From Lonepinella koalarum (GTDB lineage: Bacteria > Pseudomonadota > Gammaproteobacteria > Enterobacterales > Pasteurellaceae), in NCBI GenBank assembly GCA_030525745.1, contig JAUNED010000006.1, positions 29,340 through 93,339 of the forward strand: a stretch of DNA of 64,000 nt, read 5' to 3'. Of the stretch, positions 17,870 to 28,143 are shown one piece after another. Positions within the stretch are counted from its first letter, which is position 1, and every line of letters starts with the position of its first letter. The notes under the pieces were generated by a model. The model had not been told where the DNA came from, searched no databases, and saw only the letters and a program-made list of their open reading frames with translations. A program made the translations under genes and the position numbers.

Positions 17870-19927
17870 ATGAGGAAACAGACACAATTATTTAAAAGTA
17901 ACCTATTTTGGATCTTTTTATCATTTATCGGTTTTATTTGTTTGCCGACAATGACACTTCATTATGGGATAACTGATGCGACCGCAGATGAAATCTATCA
18001 AGCTATGGGTTGGAGTACTCCCAACCTAAGCTGGTTATGGTTTCTCTCTCTCTTGATTTTACCGGTTATTTCATATCTATCTAAAAACAAGGATGAACAG
18101 CAACAAGGAAAGTTGGAATTTATTGCCATATTAGGTATTTTCTTCTTTATATTTGTGTCTGCTATTCTTCAAAAATTCAGTATGGGATACTCCATTTTTG
18201 TTTTAGTACTCTCTCTGGTTGTCTTATCCACCAATGCACTAACAAAAATGAAATTTATGCAGGGAGATAAATTTATCATTTTCTCCCTCATCAGTATTAT
18301 CTTATTGATATTCTTCTTTATCGTTTATCCGACATTGGCTATTTTCCTATCAATGTTCTATAACGGTTCTGAATTTGTACCATCTCAAGTCATTGATATT
18401 ATCAGTAAACCTTATATCGTCAGAATTATTACCAATTCATTAAGTGTTGCCTTTACAATTGGTATTCTTGCGACACTATTTGGCTTAATTTTTGCACTTT
18501 ATACTACAAGAATTGCTAAACGCACCGCAGTGATAGGAAAAATATTTTCTATATTGCCTATCGTTACACCACCATTTGTTGTAGGTTTAGGTGTCACATT
18601 AATGTTAGGGCGTTCAGGCTATGTTACCTCATTCCTTGTAGAATATTTTGGCTTTAGTAGCAACTGGTTATATGGTTTTACAGGTATTGTTATCGCCCAT
18701 ACCTTAGCACTAACCCCCATGTCGTTTATGATATTAGAAGGTGCATTAAAATCAATTCACCCTTCTATCGAGGAAGCATCTTATACCTTAAGAGCCAATC
18801 GCTATCAGACATTTTTTAACATTATCTTCCCTCTTCTAAAACCGGCCCTAGCCAACTCCTTCTTAGTCGTGGCTATACAGTCATTAGCGGATTTTAGTAC
18901 GCCTTTAGTTTTAGGTGGAAGCTTTGATGTGATTTCATCACAAATCTACTTCTATATTGCAGGTTCCCAATTAGATTATGCTTCAGCCAGCACATTAGGA
19001 ACCATTTTATTGGTCTTCTCATTGGCTATCTTCGTTATTCAATATTGGTGGATAGGCAATCGTTCTTATGTCACAGTATCTGGGAAATCTTATAGAGGCG
19101 ATGTGCAAGAACTCCCAACGACCCTAAAATATATTATTATTTTCACTTTAGGTTTCTGGGTTCTCTTCAATGCGGTTCTCTATGGTAGCATTTTCTATGG
19201 TAGCTTCACCAAAAACTGGGGTGTTGATTATACCTTAACCTTGAAAAACTATATTACCTTATTTGGTCAAGGTTTCAGTGACGGCGCATGGCCATCACTC
19301 ATTCAAACCGTGATTTTTTCAGCAAGTGCCGCGCCAATCACTGCAATTTTCGGCTTACTCATAGCCTATATTACTGTGAGACGTGATTTCAAAGGCAAAA
19401 AAACCTTAGAATTTTTAACCTTGCTTTGCTTTGCCGTACCCGGTACTGTTGCAGGCGTGTCCTATATTATCGCCTTTAACGATGCACCTATTTACATTAC
19501 GGGAACAAGCTTAATTATTATTCTATCTATGGTTATGCGTAATATGCCGGTAGGTATGCGAGCGGCAGTTGCAGGTTTAGGGCAATTAGACAAATCATTA
19601 GATGAAGCTTCCTTATCTCTAAAAGGTAGCTCATGGAAAACCATTGTTTACATTGTTTTCCCATTATTAAAACCTGCGTTGTTATCTGCTCTCGTCACCA
19701 GTTTCGTACGAGCAATGACCACTGTCAGCGCCATTATCTTCTTAGTCACTGCGGATACCCGTGTAGCAACTTCCTATATACTAAACCGTGTAGAAGATGG
19801 CGAATATGGTGTTGCTATTGCATACGGTTCAATCCTCATTATTGTTATGATGGCAATTATTTTGTTCTTTGACTGGATCGTAGGAGATACCCGAATTTCC
19901 CGTTCAAAAGCGAAAAAAATGAATTAA
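17870..19927 (+). CDS. afuB: AfuB-type ABC transporter permease, fused double domain
   Basis: The 685-residue protein contains two permease domains in one chain, as is usual for the Fbp/Afu family. There are two EAA loops, EEASYTLRANRYQTFFNIIF (about residue 302) and DEASLSLKGSSWKTIVYIVF (about 576), each in a roughly six-helix unit, plus an extra hydrophobic N-terminal region of about four helices. A strong Shine-Dalgarno (CGGAGG) precedes the start. It forms the channel for whichever of the three binding proteins docks. Annotation as a ferric permease is by family name only. Confidence 0.9.
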   Translation: MRKQTQLFKSNLFWIFLSFIGFICLPTMTLHYGITDATADEIYQAMGWSTPNLSWLWFLSLLILPVISYLSKNKDEQQQGKLEFIAILGIFFFIFVSAILQKFSMGYSIFVLVLSLVVLSTNALTKMKFMQGDKFIIFSLISIILLIFFFIVYPTLAIFLSMFYNGSEFVPSQVIDIISKPYIVRIITNSLSVAFTIGILATLFGLIFALYTTRIAKRTAVIGKIFSILPIVTPPFVVGLGVTLMLGRSGYVTSFLVEYFGFSSNWLYGFTGIVIAHTLALTPMSFMILEGALKSIHPSIEEASYTLRANRYQTFFNIIFPLLKPALANSFLVVAIQSLADFSTPLVLGGSFDVISSQIYFYIAGSQLDYASASTLGTILLVFSLAIFVIQYWWIGNRSYVTVSGKSYRGDVQELPTTLKYIIIFTLGFWVLFNAVLYGSIFYGSFTKNWGVDYTLTLKNYITLFGQGFSDGAWPSLIQTVIFSASAAPITAIFGLLIAYITVRRDFKGKKTLEFLTLLCFAVPGTVAGVSYIIAFNDAPIYITGTSLIIILSMVMRNMPVGMRAAVAGLGQLDKSLDEASLSLKGSSWKTIVYIVFPLLKPALLSALVTSFVRAMTTVSAIIFLVTADTRVATSYILNRVEDGEYGVAIAYGSILIIVMMAIILFFDWIVGDTRISRSKAKKMN

Positions 19928-19933
19928 TTTTTA

Positions 19934-19967
19934 ACCGTACTTTTTCTCTCCTAATAAAAAGTGCGGT
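19934..19967. terminator. Hairpin between afuB and afuC (USS plus degenerate USS)
   Basis: ACCGTACTTTTT (19934-19945) and AAAAAGTGCGGT (19956-19967) pair with one mismatch. Position within the operon suggests a processing or attenuating hairpin rather than a full stop, since afuC needs to be expressed with afuAB. Confidence 0.5.
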
Positions 19968-20006
19968 AAGAAAATCACAAGTTTTAACTTAATTAAGGCA
20001 GTAAAT

Positions 20007-21053
20007 ATGAATAACGATTTCTTAGTATTAAAAAACATTACAAAATCTTTCGGTAAATCTGTAGTTATCGATAATTTAGACCTCACCATCAAGCGTGGCA
20101 CAATGGTCACATTACTTGGTCCATCAGGTTGTGGTAAAACTACCGTATTACGTCTAGTCGCCGGTTTAGAAAATCCGACTTCCGGTCAAATTTTCATTGA
20201 TGGCGAAGATGTCACAAAATCCTCCATCCAAAACCGAGATATTTGTATCGTATTCCAGTCTTATGCCCTTTTTCCACATATGTCCATCGGCGATAATGTA
20301 GGCTACGGCTTACGCATGCAAGGCGTGAATGCCGAAGAACGTAAACAACGAGTAAAAGAAGCATTAGAATTAGTCGATTTGGCCGGTTTTGAAGATCGCT
20401 TTGTTGATCAAATTTCAGGCGGTCAGCAACAACGTGTGGCTCTCGCTCGAGCATTAGTATTAAAACCAAAAGTATTATTATTTGATGAGCCATTAAGTAA
20501 CTTAGACGCCAACTTACGCCGCTCAATGCGTGAAAAAATCCGTGAATTACAACAACGTTTAGGTATCACCTCTCTCTATGTAACACACGATCAAACGGAA
20601 GCCTTTGCAGTTTCCGATGAAGTTATCGTAATGAATAAAGGTAAAATAATGCAAAAAGCACCGGCAAAAGAGCTTTATTTGCGTCCAAACTCTTTGTTCC
20701 TTGCCAACTTTATGGGAGAAAGCAGTATTTTTGAAGGTACACTCCATGGCAATCAAGTCAATGTTAATGGCTACCAATTCAGCTTAGCTAACGCCCAAGA
20801 GTTTGACTTAAATGACGGCGAATGCTTAGTCGGCATCCGACCTGAAGCTATTAGTTTGGAAAACCAAGGTGAAGAAAGCCAACACTGCCAAATTAAAAGT
20901 GCGGTCTATATGGGAAATCACTGGGAAATTGTAGCGGAATGGGGTGGAAAAGACTTACTCATCAACTGCAAACCGGAAAACTTTAATGCCAATGCCAACC
21001 AAGCCTATATCAGCTTTGCAGAGCATGGTGTGTTCTTACTAAGAAAAGAATAA
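20007..21053 (+). CDS. afuC: AfuC-type ABC transporter ATPase
   Basis: The 348-residue ATPase has Walker [13 protein letters not shown] (about residue 37), signature [14 protein letters not shown], Walker [13 protein letters not shown] and the H-loop [10 protein letters not shown]-terminal TOBE-like domain carries [10 protein letters not shown]. It energises import by AfuB. It is separated from afuB by 79 bp holding a USS hairpin, and the unit ends with a terminator. It resembles PotA in the nucleotide domain but lacks PotA's C-terminal signature, and its neighbours fix the assignment. Confidence 0.9.
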   Translation: MNNDFLVLKNITKSFGKSVVIDNLDLTIKRGTMVTLLGPSGCGKTTVLRLVAGLENPTSGQIFIDGEDVTKSSIQNRDICIVFQSYALFPHMSIGDNVGYGLRMQGVNAEERKQRVKEALELVDLAGFEDRFVDQISGGQQQRVALARALVLKPKVLLFDEPLSNLDANLRRSMREKIRELQQRLGITSLYVTHDQTEAFAVSDEVIVMNKGKIMQKAPAKELYLRPNSLFLANFMGESSIFEGTLHGNQVNVNGYQFSLANAQEFDLNDGECLVGIRPEAISLENQGEESQHCQIKSAVYMGNHWEIVAEWGGKDLLINCKPENFNANANQAYISFAEHGVFLLRKE

Positions 21054-21068
21054 CTATCAAATTTTAAT

Positions 21069-21110
21069 AAAAGAGCGGCCAAAATTTCTAATATTTTGAC
21101 CGCTCTTTTC
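21069..21110 (+). terminator. Terminator of the afu operon
   Basis: AAAAGAGCGG (21069-21078) pairs with CCGCTCTTTT (21100-21109), with an A/T stem extension inside. The stem carries GAGCGG, a relative of the USS core but not a perfect one. Confidence 0.75.
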
Positions 21111-21196
21111 TTATGCCCAGACAACATCTGCTATAAAAAATAGGGGAGAAATATATTTTCGCCTCGGATTGTGTCTTTCTTTTTACTTCGTTGCAA

Positions 21197-21970
21197 TTAT
21201 TTTGTTTTCAATAATTTATCAATCACTCTCGACACTGCAAAAAAACCAAAAGTAGCGGTAATCATCGTTGCAGCCCCAAAGCCGTTGGCACAATTCATTG
21301 TAGCAGACACTTCACAATGTTCTCCTGCTTGCGGAAAAATCAGTTGCTGAGTTGAAAAAACGCAATCTACGCCAAATTTTCGTTTCTGCTCTTGAGGAAA
21401 ACCATAATCCTTGCGTAAAACTGACCGCACTTTTGACATCAACGGATCTTGGACGGTTTTAGACATATCCGTGATTTGAATTTGTGTCGGATCCGTCTGT
21501 CCGCCTGCACCACCAATCGTAATCACCTTAATTTTTCGACGTTTGCAGAAATTAATCAGTGCTGCCTTTACTCGTACATTGTCAATAGCATCAATCACAT
21601 AGTCATAACCGCGATCCAAATACTCAGCGAGATTATCAATAGCAAGAAAATCGTCAATAATTTGAACATCACATTCGGGATTAATCAACTTCACCCGCTC
21701 CGCCATTGCTTCTGTTTTCAATTTACCGACCGTGCCACTCAATGCATGGAGTTGACGATTAATATTAGTGACACAAATATCATCCATATCAATCATGGTG
21801 ATTTTTCCGATAGCACTTCGAGCTAAAGCTTCCACCACCCAAGAGCCAACACCACCAATACCAATGACGCAAATATGCGCTTGGCGTAATCGTGCCAAAC
21901 TGTCAATTCCATAAAGACGACCAATGCCACCAAACCGTTGCTCAAAATTATCTACTCGTTCCATTGCCAT
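21197..21970 (-). CDS. tcdA: tRNA threonylcarbamoyladenosine dehydratase TcdA (CsdL)
   Basis: This E1-like (ThiF/MoeB fold) enzyme converts t6A at tRNA position 37 to its cyclic form ct6A using ATP. It has the nucleotide motif GIGGVGSWVVEALARS, IDMDDICVTNINRQ, DAIDNVRVKAALI and the C-terminal GVDCVFSTQQ and NCANGFGAATM stretches, as in E. coli TcdA. Length is 257 residues from ATG 21970; ATG 21964 is equally possible, while the longer frame to 21994 overlaps mltA. In E. coli the gene follows csdA-csdE; here it is downstream of mltA and far from them. Confidence 0.92.
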   Translation of the reverse strand: MAMERVDNFEQRFGGIGRLYGIDSLARLRQAHICVIGIGGVGSWVVEALARSAIGKITMIDMDDICVTNINRQLHALSGTVGKLKTEAMAERVKLINPECDVQIIDDFLAIDNLAEYLDRGYDYVIDAIDNVRVKAALINFCKRRKIKVITIGGAGGQTDPTQIQITDMSKTVQDPLMSKVRSVLRKDYGFPQEQKRKFGVDCVFSTQQLIFPQAGEHCEVSATMNCANGFGAATMITATFGFFAVSRVIDKLLKTK

Positions 21971-21978
21971 TATTCCGT

Positions 21979-23085
21979 TTATCGCAATACCCAAACTCGG
22001 CCATAATGTTTGGATAAACCGGAAATATGACCGGCTTCATCACCAATACCGCGATATAAATCAAAATGGTTGCCTTTTACCGCACCACCGACATCTAATG
22101 CCACCATTAAATGCAGTTTATGCTCTCCCGTCCAATGGCCACTGCGATCCATTTGTGGCACTTCCACCAACAATACTGTACCTGATGGTACTAAACTGCG
22201 ATCCGATGCCACAGCTGCCATCGGCACAAGAGGTACGCCGGCTGAACCTTTTACTTTACCGGTAGGATCATTTTTAAAGAAAACATAGGATTCATTACGC
22301 TCTAACAGGCCTTGTAAACGGTTTGGATTACGCTTCCCCCATTCCCGAATAGCTTGAATCGACATTTTTTCCTTGGGAATTTCGCCGTCTTCCACCAACA
22401 AACGCCCTACAGCAGTATAAGAAAAACCATTCTGCCCTGCGTAAGCAAAATAATTTAAATTGCCGTCGCCAAAATCCACATAACCACTACCCTGCACGCC
22501 AAGCAAAAAATTATCTAACATAGAATCACTATAGGCGAGTTCCAGCCCTTTACCTGCCAATGCACCTGCATAAATTTGCGCTCGGGAAAAACGCTTATTC
22601 TGAGGCATCGCGTAAATCGGGTGTTTGTACTTGCCTTGTGGCGTACGGCGTGCATGAATGACAGGAGAATAATAGCCCGTCATCAACACATTTTGATAGC
22701 CGTCTTCTCCTGCCATAATTTGTGGACGAATACCAAAATTCGCCATTTCACTCACATCTGCACCCGATAAAACCCATTGACTGATTTTCTGATAATTATC
22801 TGAAAATGCCGCTGAAATTTTCCCCGAATAACTACGAACGTTAGAAATTTGCGTTAAAAAATCGCCCTGATTTACCACCGCACTTTGATTGTCCACTCTG
22901 GATACATTCACAAAAGGCGTTCTATCATAGCGCCTTCCTTCATATTTTGCCCCAAATTGGCGCTTATCTAAGGTGGCTTGTGGCGATGAGATACTCTCCG
23001 TTGATTTTATATTGTCCGCACAACCAACCAATAAAAGTGCGGTTGAAATTGCCGCAGTTTTGAATATATTTGAAAAAAATGACAT
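21979..23085 (-). CDS. mltA: Membrane-bound lytic murein transglycosylase A
   Basis: MltA is an outer-membrane lipoprotein that cleaves the glycan strand of peptidoglycan with formation of 1,6-anhydromuramic acid. At 368 residues it has a normal length, with lipobox ALLLVGC (Cys22). The MltA domain includes TGYYSPVIHARRTPQG and GSGYVDFGDGN. The 3D domain with the catalytic aspartate is LDVGGAVKGNHFDLYRG near the C-terminus. It is probably co-transcribed with the following tcdA (9-bp gap). Confidence 0.94.
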   Translation of the reverse strand: MSFFSNIFKTAAISTALLLVGCADNIKSTESISSPQATLDKRQFGAKYEGRRYDRTPFVNVSRVDNQSAVVNQGDFLTQISNVRSYSGKISAAFSDNYQKISQWVLSGADVSEMANFGIRPQIMAGEDGYQNVLMTGYYSPVIHARRTPQGKYKHPIYAMPQNKRFSRAQIYAGALAGKGLELAYSDSMLDNFLLGVQGSGYVDFGDGNLNYFAYAGQNGFSYTAVGRLLVEDGEIPKEKMSIQAIREWGKRNPNRLQGLLERNESYVFFKNDPTGKVKGSAGVPLVPMAAVASDRSLVPSGTVLLVEVPQMDRSGHWTGEHKLHLMVALDVGGAVKGNHFDLYRGIGDEAGHISGLSKHYGRVWVLR

Positions 23086-23228
23086 AAAAGCTCCTAGAAA
23101 TTCGAGCGGCTATGCTATCAAAAAAAAGCACATTCCCCCTAATCTTTTTTCTTAAACAGATAAAATGCTGAAAAAAGCGCTATATCGTTTATTTTTAACG
23201 CAATTAATCCGTTTTTATCGTTTTTTGC

Positions 23229-23257
23229 TTGCGATATTCGCCCCAAAAGCGTATATT
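23229..23257 (+). promoter_or_regulatory. Promoter of the initiator tRNA gene
   Basis: -35 TTGCGA (23229-23234), 17-bp spacer, -10 TATATT (23252-23257). The expected start at about 23264 gives a 7-nt leader before the mature tRNA. Confidence 0.7.
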
Positions 23258-23270
23258 ATTCGTCATCAGA

Positions 23271-23347
<77 letters not shown>

Positions 23348-23541
23348 GCTTTTTTCTTGTCAAATTTCAAATAATCTCTTTATCAATTTCTTTCCTTGCC
23401 CTCAAAAATTATTTATAACTAAATTTCCACTATCCATTTTTCTTTCTTCTTCATAAAGTGCAATCGTTTTTTTAAGTGTTTTCTCTACATTGCTATGTTA
23501 GAATTCGGTCAATTTTCTTTTTATTTTTTGAGTGATTATCC

Positions 23542-26500
23542 ATGTTACCCCGTTTAAAAACTGTGCCGGAATTAACCGCACTTACGCAGGATTATTTGAC
23601 CGACTTGCAGGCTCAGCATTTTGAAGGTGATATTGCCAGCAATTATGCCGACAGACTCAGCTTAGCAACAGATAACAGTGTTTATCAATTGTTGCCACAG
23701 GCTATTTTATTTCCTAAAAGTGTGGCTGATGTCGTGCGTTTAACTAAGTTAGCTCAACAGGAAAAATATCAATCCTTGACATTCACACCTCGTGGTGGTG
23801 GTACAGGCACAAATGGGCAAGCTATCAATAACAATATTATCGTGGATTTATCCCGCCATATGACCGGTATTTTAGAACTCAATGTAGAGCAACGTTGGGT
23901 GCGAGTACAAGCCGGTGTGGTGAAAGATCAACTCAATCAATTTTTAAAACCTTACGGCTTATTTTTTGCACCTGAACTTTCTACCAGCAATCGTGCTACT
24001 ATCGGTGGTATGATCAATACCGACGCTTCAGGGCAAGGCTCATTACAATACGGTAAAACCTCTGATCATGTTTTAGGGTTGCGTGCTGTCTTAATAAATG
24101 GCGATATTTTAGACACAAGTGCAGTCAAAACTGAGGGGTTTTCTGATAATTTAGCCCAAAATCAAAGCGCACTTTGTCGCCGCCTACATGAAGAAATCTT
24201 CACTCATTGCAAAGAAAAACGTCAAGCAATTTTGCAGGATCTGCCTCAATTAAACCGTTTTTTAACCGGCTATGATCTGAAAAATGTCTTTAATGATGAT
24301 TTAAGCGAATTTAATTTAACCCGTATTCTCACCGGCTCCGAAGGTTCTCTTGCTTTTATTTGTGAAGCCGTACTTGATCTCACGCCCATCCCACAATTCC
24401 GCACGCTCATTAATGTGAAATACAGCTCTTTTAATGCTGCGCTACGCAATGCACCTTTTATGGTAAAAGCCAATGCGTTATCGGTAGAAACGGTGGACAG
24501 TAAAGTATTGAATTTAGCCAAAGAGGATATCGTTTGGCATTCCGTCAGTGATTTACTCACAGAAGAGGAAAACAGCCCGATTTTAGGGCTGAATATTGTG
24601 GAATATGCCGGTAATAATCAAGCATTAATTCAAAAACAAGTAAGACAACTTTGCCAACAATTAGAGGATAAAATTGCTAAAGGCGAAGATAATATTATCG
24701 GCTATCAACTCACGTCCGACTTAGCCTCTGTAGAACGCATTTATGCCATGCGAAAAAAAGCCGTTGGCTTACTCGGTAACACTAAAGGCGTGGCAAAGCC
24801 TATTGCTTTTGTAGAGGACACTTGCGTGCCGCCGGAAAATTTAGCTGATTATATTTTAGCTTTCCGTGAATTATTAGACCGCCATCATTTATCCTATGGC
24901 ATGTTCGGTCACGTCGATGCCGGCGTACTACACGTTCGCCCTGCCTTGGATTTAACGGATACTGAACAAGTGAAATTGTTCAAGAAAATTTCCGATGAAG
25001 TTGCCGATCTGACACGAAAATATGGTGGGTTAATTTGGGGCGAGCACGGAAAAGGTATGCGTTCCCATTACGGTGAAAAATTTTTCACAGCGGAACTCTG
25101 GCAAGAACTGCGTTATATCAAATTCTTATTTGACCCATTCAATCGATTAAATCCGGGGAAAATTTGTACACCTTTAGGCTCAGAACAGGAATTATATTCC
25201 GTTTTATCTCCTATGCGAGCAGACCATGACCGTCAAATTCCGATTAAAATGCGAGAAGAATTTAGCGGTGCGATGAACTGTAACGGAAATGGTTTATGCT
25301 TTAATTTTGATGTTCATAGCGTTATGTGTCCTTCAATGAAAGTCAGCCGAAACCGTGTTTTCTCGCCGAAAGGGCGTGCTGCAATGGTGCGTGAATGGTT
25401 ACGCTTAATGGCCAATGAAGGGGTTACGCCGGAACAATTAGATATGAGGCAATCTTCCCTTAAATTGAGCGAATGGGTACAAAAAATCCGCTATAGTCTA
25501 AATAAACACAAGGAATATGATTTCTCCCATGAAGTCAAAGCCGCAATGGACACTTGCCTTGCATGTAAAGCCTGTGCCAGCCAATGCCCAATTAAAATTG
25601 ATGTGCCGAATTTCCGTGCGAAGTTTTTCTATTTCTATCATCAACGCTATCAACGCCCGATAAAAGATTATGTGGTCGCCAATTTAGAAAGTATTGCACC
25701 TTATATGGCGAAAGCGCCACAATTTTTCAATTTCTTCACCCAAGCTAAATTAGTGCAAAGTACGGTAGAAAAAACCTTAGGAATGATTGATTTGCCACTT
25801 CTTTCCACCCCAACTTTGCAACAACAATTAGTGGAAATCGGCTATCAAGGCAAAACCTTAGAACAGTTGGAAACCTTAACTGAAGCCGAAAAACAAAATA
25901 TGGTCTTTGTAGTACAGGATCCTTATACCTCTTTCTACGATGCCAAAGTGGTAAGCGACTTTGTAGCACTCTCCCGGAAACTTGGCTACCAAGCTATACT
26001 CTTGCCTTTCAAACCCAATGGTAAAGCGCAACACGTCAAAGGATTTTTACGTCAATTTTCCCGTACGGCAAAAAATCAAGCAGCTATGCTCAATCGTGTA
26101 GCACAACTTGGCGTGCCTCTGGTAGGGGTTGATCCTGCTATCGTATTATCTTATCGGGATGAATATAAAGAGGCTTTAGGTTCCTCTCGAGGCAATTTCC
26201 ATGTTCAAACCAGCCATGAATGGTTAAAATCACAACTTACTCATCCTTACTTACAAAGTGCGGTACAAAACTTACGAATTTCTAACCGCACTTCTGACCC
26301 AGAAGTATGGCATTTGTTCCCACATTGTACGGAATCAACCTTTATGCCAACCAGCTCGAAAGATTGGCAACAAATTTTTGCTGCATTCGGTGAAACATTA
26401 CAAGTCCAACAGGTAGGTTGTTGCGGTATGGCCGGTGTATTTGGGCATGATGCCGATAATCTGGATATGTCAAAGGCCATCTATCAAAGTTCATGGCAAC

Positions 26501-26631
26501 AAAAATTACAGGGTAAAGAGGCTCATCGTTGCCTGACAACAGGCTATTCCTGCCGCAGTCAAGTCAAACGTTTTGAGCAATGGCAACCTAAACACCCTGT
26601 TCAAGCACTTTTAACCTTATTTTCAAACTAA
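23542..26631 (+). CDS. ydiJ: FAD/4Fe-4S oxidoreductase YdiJ (D-2-hydroxyglutarate dehydrogenase type)
   Basis: The 1029-residue flavoprotein is close in length to E. coli YdiJ (1018). It has a PCMH-type FAD domain (FTPRGGGTGTNGQ, about residue 86, and GGMINTDASGQGS) and an FAD-oxidase C-terminal domain (GMFGHVDAGVLHVRP, WGEHGKGMRSHYG). Cysteine clusters are NCNGNGLC...MCPS and CLACKACASQCP, followed by a heterodisulfide-reductase-like CCG region (LFPHCTES, VGCCGMAGVFGHD). Homologues oxidise D-2-hydroxyglutarate. It contains an inverted USS pair 29 bp apart inside the coding sequence (26256, 26285). Confidence 0.92.
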   Translation: MLPRLKTVPELTALTQDYLTDLQAQHFEGDIASNYADRLSLATDNSVYQLLPQAILFPKSVADVVRLTKLAQQEKYQSLTFTPRGGGTGTNGQAINNNIIVDLSRHMTGILELNVEQRWVRVQAGVVKDQLNQFLKPYGLFFAPELSTSNRATIGGMINTDASGQGSLQYGKTSDHVLGLRAVLINGDILDTSAVKTEGFSDNLAQNQSALCRRLHEEIFTHCKEKRQAILQDLPQLNRFLTGYDLKNVFNDDLSEFNLTRILTGSEGSLAFICEAVLDLTPIPQFRTLINVKYSSFNAALRNAPFMVKANALSVETVDSKVLNLAKEDIVWHSVSDLLTEEENSPILGLNIVEYAGNNQALIQKQVRQLCQQLEDKIAKGEDNIIGYQLTSDLASVERIYAMRKKAVGLLGNTKGVAKPIAFVEDTCVPPENLADYILAFRELLDRHHLSYGMFGHVDAGVLHVRPALDLTDTEQVKLFKKISDEVADLTRKYGGLIWGEHGKGMRSHYGEKFFTAELWQELRYIKFLFDPFNRLNPGKICTPLGSEQELYSVLSPMRADHDRQIPIKMREEFSGAMNCNGNGLCFNFDVHSVMCPSMKVSRNRVFSPKGRAAMVREWLRLMANEGVTPEQLDMRQSSLKLSEWVQKIRYSLNKHKEYDFSHEVKAAMDTCLACKACASQCPIKIDVPNFRAKFFYFYHQRYQRPIKDYVVANLESIAPYMAKAPQFFNFFTQAKLVQSTVEKTLGMIDLPLLSTPTLQQQLVEIGYQGKTLEQLETLTEAEKQNMVFVVQDPYTSFYDAKVVSDFVALSRKLGYQAILLPFKPNGKAQHVKGFLRQFSRTAKNQAAMLNRVAQLGVPLVGVDPAIVLSYRDEYKEALGSSRGNFHVQTSHEWLKSQLTHPYLQSAVQNLRISNRTSDPEVWHLFPHCTESTFMPTSSKDWQQIFAAFGETLQVQQVGCCGMAGVFGHDADNLDMSKAIYQSSWQQKLQGKEAHRCLTTGYSCRSQVKRFEQWQPKHPVQALLTLFSN

Positions 26632-26650
26632 CTAAACGGAAAGCCATATT

Positions 26651-27079
26651 ATGCCTATTTGGAAACGTGAATTTACCTTAGAAGATCTCAACATTAATAG
26701 TCAAGGTTGTGCCGTAGCACATCTTGGTATCAAATTTAGTGCTGTCGGGGAGGATTTTTTAGAAGCCCAAATGCCCGTTAATGAACGAACTATGCAACCT
26801 TGGGGCATTTTACATGGTGGTATCTCCGCTGCACTTGCCGAAACAGTTGGTTCCGCAGCAGGCTATCTTTGTACCGAAGGCGAGCAAGCGATTGTTGGTT
26901 CAGAAATTAATGCCAGTCATTTACGCCCAGTACCGAAAGGTGCTGTTGTAACGGCAAAAGCTATTGCAGTGAAAGTTGGACGCACCCAACAGGTATGGTA
27001 TATTGAAATCAAAGATCAAGACGGCAAACTTTGCTGTGTTTCACGTTTAACTAACACTGTCATTCAACCTAATGAATAA
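26651..27079 (+). CDS. menI: Hotdog-fold acyl-CoA thioesterase, MenI/YdiI family
   Basis: This 142-residue hotdog thioesterase is of the type that hydrolyses 1,4-dihydroxy-2-naphthoyl-CoA in menaquinone synthesis. It has [20 protein letters not shown], where the helix glutamate (ALAET) is the catalytic base, followed by [12 protein letters not shown], as in E. coli MenI/YdiI. The assignment to menaquinone rather than general acyl-CoA hydrolysis rests on family similarity; no other men gene is in the window. Its stop overlaps the start of hemH by 8 bp. Confidence 0.85.
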   Translation: MPIWKREFTLEDLNINSQGCAVAHLGIKFSAVGEDFLEAQMPVNERTMQPWGILHGGISAALAETVGSAAGYLCTEGEQAIVGSEINASHLRPVPKGAVVTAKAIAVKVGRTQQVWYIEIKDQDGKLCCVSRLTNTVIQPNE

Positions 27080-28037
27080 AAAAATCGGTATTCTACTCGC
27101 CAATCTCGGCACACCTGATGCGCCTACTGCATCGGCAATTCGTCCTTATTTACGCCAATTTTTGAGCGATCCTCGTGTGGTAGATATACCTAAATGGCGT
27201 TGGTGGCCATTACTTAATGGGATTATTTTACCTCGTCGTTCCAAGCGAGTTGCAAAAAACTACCAAGAAATTTGGACGGAACAAGGTTCACCCTTACTGG
27301 CAATTACCCAACAACAGCAACAAGCATTACAACAGTATTTTGATAATAAATATCTTGATATTAGTGTAGAAATTGGAATGACTTACGGCAACCCGTCGAT
27401 TGAAAGTGCGGTGCAAAAATTGACAGATTTGAAAGTAGATAAAATCATTATTCTGCCACTCTATCCGCAATATAGCAGCAGCACAACAGCACCGGTTTTT
27501 GATGCCTTTGCTGTTGCATTAAAAAAACAACGGCGCATTGTGCCTTTTGAATTTATTCATTCCTACCCGACAGATGAAAATTATATCTCAGCATTGGTAG
27601 ACAGTATTCAGGCAAAATGGAAAGAAGAGGAATTTTTGTTGTTTTCCTACCATGGAATTCCATTACGTTATGAAGAAATGGGCGATTATTATCGTGAAGA
27701 TTGTCGAAAAACTACTCTTGCCGTAGTCAATAAATTAGGTTTGAAGGAAACACAATGGGCGATGACTTTCCAATCACGCTTTGGGCGAGAGGAATGGCTA
27801 CAGCCCTATACCGATGAATTTATGCAAAATGCCGCTAAACAAGGAATTAAAAAAATGGCGGTGATCTGTCCCGGTTTTTCTACTGATTGTTTGGAAACCT
27901 TAGAAGAAATCGAGGAAGAAAACCGTGAATATTTTCTACATAACGGAGGCAAATCCTATCAATATATTCCTGCACTTAATGCAACACCTGCTCACATTGA
28001 AATGATGGCCAATTTAATTCAGCAACGTCTAACCTAA
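27072..28037 (+). CDS. hemH: Ferrochelatase
   Basis: HemH inserts Fe2+ into protoporphyrin IX, the last step of heme synthesis. The 321-residue length matches the family. It shows [12 protein letters not shown] at the start, [19 protein letters not shown], the metal-binding His in [15 protein letters not shown] (about residue 194) and the conserved Glu in [12 protein letters not shown] (about 264). Presence of hemH alone fits a Haemophilus-like organism that can use host porphyrin; the rest of the heme pathway is not in view. Confidence 0.95.
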   Translation: MNKKIGILLANLGTPDAPTASAIRPYLRQFLSDPRVVDIPKWRWWPLLNGIILPRRSKRVAKNYQEIWTEQGSPLLAITQQQQQALQQYFDNKYLDISVEIGMTYGNPSIESAVQKLTDLKVDKIIILPLYPQYSSSTTAPVFDAFAVALKKQRRIVPFEFIHSYPTDENYISALVDSIQAKWKEEEFLLFSYHGIPLRYEEMGDYYREDCRKTTLAVVNKLGLKETQWAMTFQSRFGREEWLQPYTDEFMQNAAKQGIKKMAVICPGFSTDCLETLEEIEEENREYFLHNGGKSYQYIPALNATPAHIEMMANLIQQRLT

Positions 28038-28098
28038 AATTTGTCAAGAATTGAACTGGCTTATCAGCAATATCAAATCAATATCATCTTCCTCTGAT

Positions 28099-28130
28099 AA
28101 AAAGAAGACCGATTCCTCGGCCTTCTTTTT
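28099..28130. terminator. Bidirectional terminator between hemH and cydC
   Basis: AAAAAGAAGACCGA (28099-28112), loop TTCC, TCGGCCTTCTTTTT (28117-28130): near-perfect stem with A-run and T-run on either side, between two convergent genes. Confidence 0.88.
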
Positions 28131-28143
28131 ATTGCTACACCAA

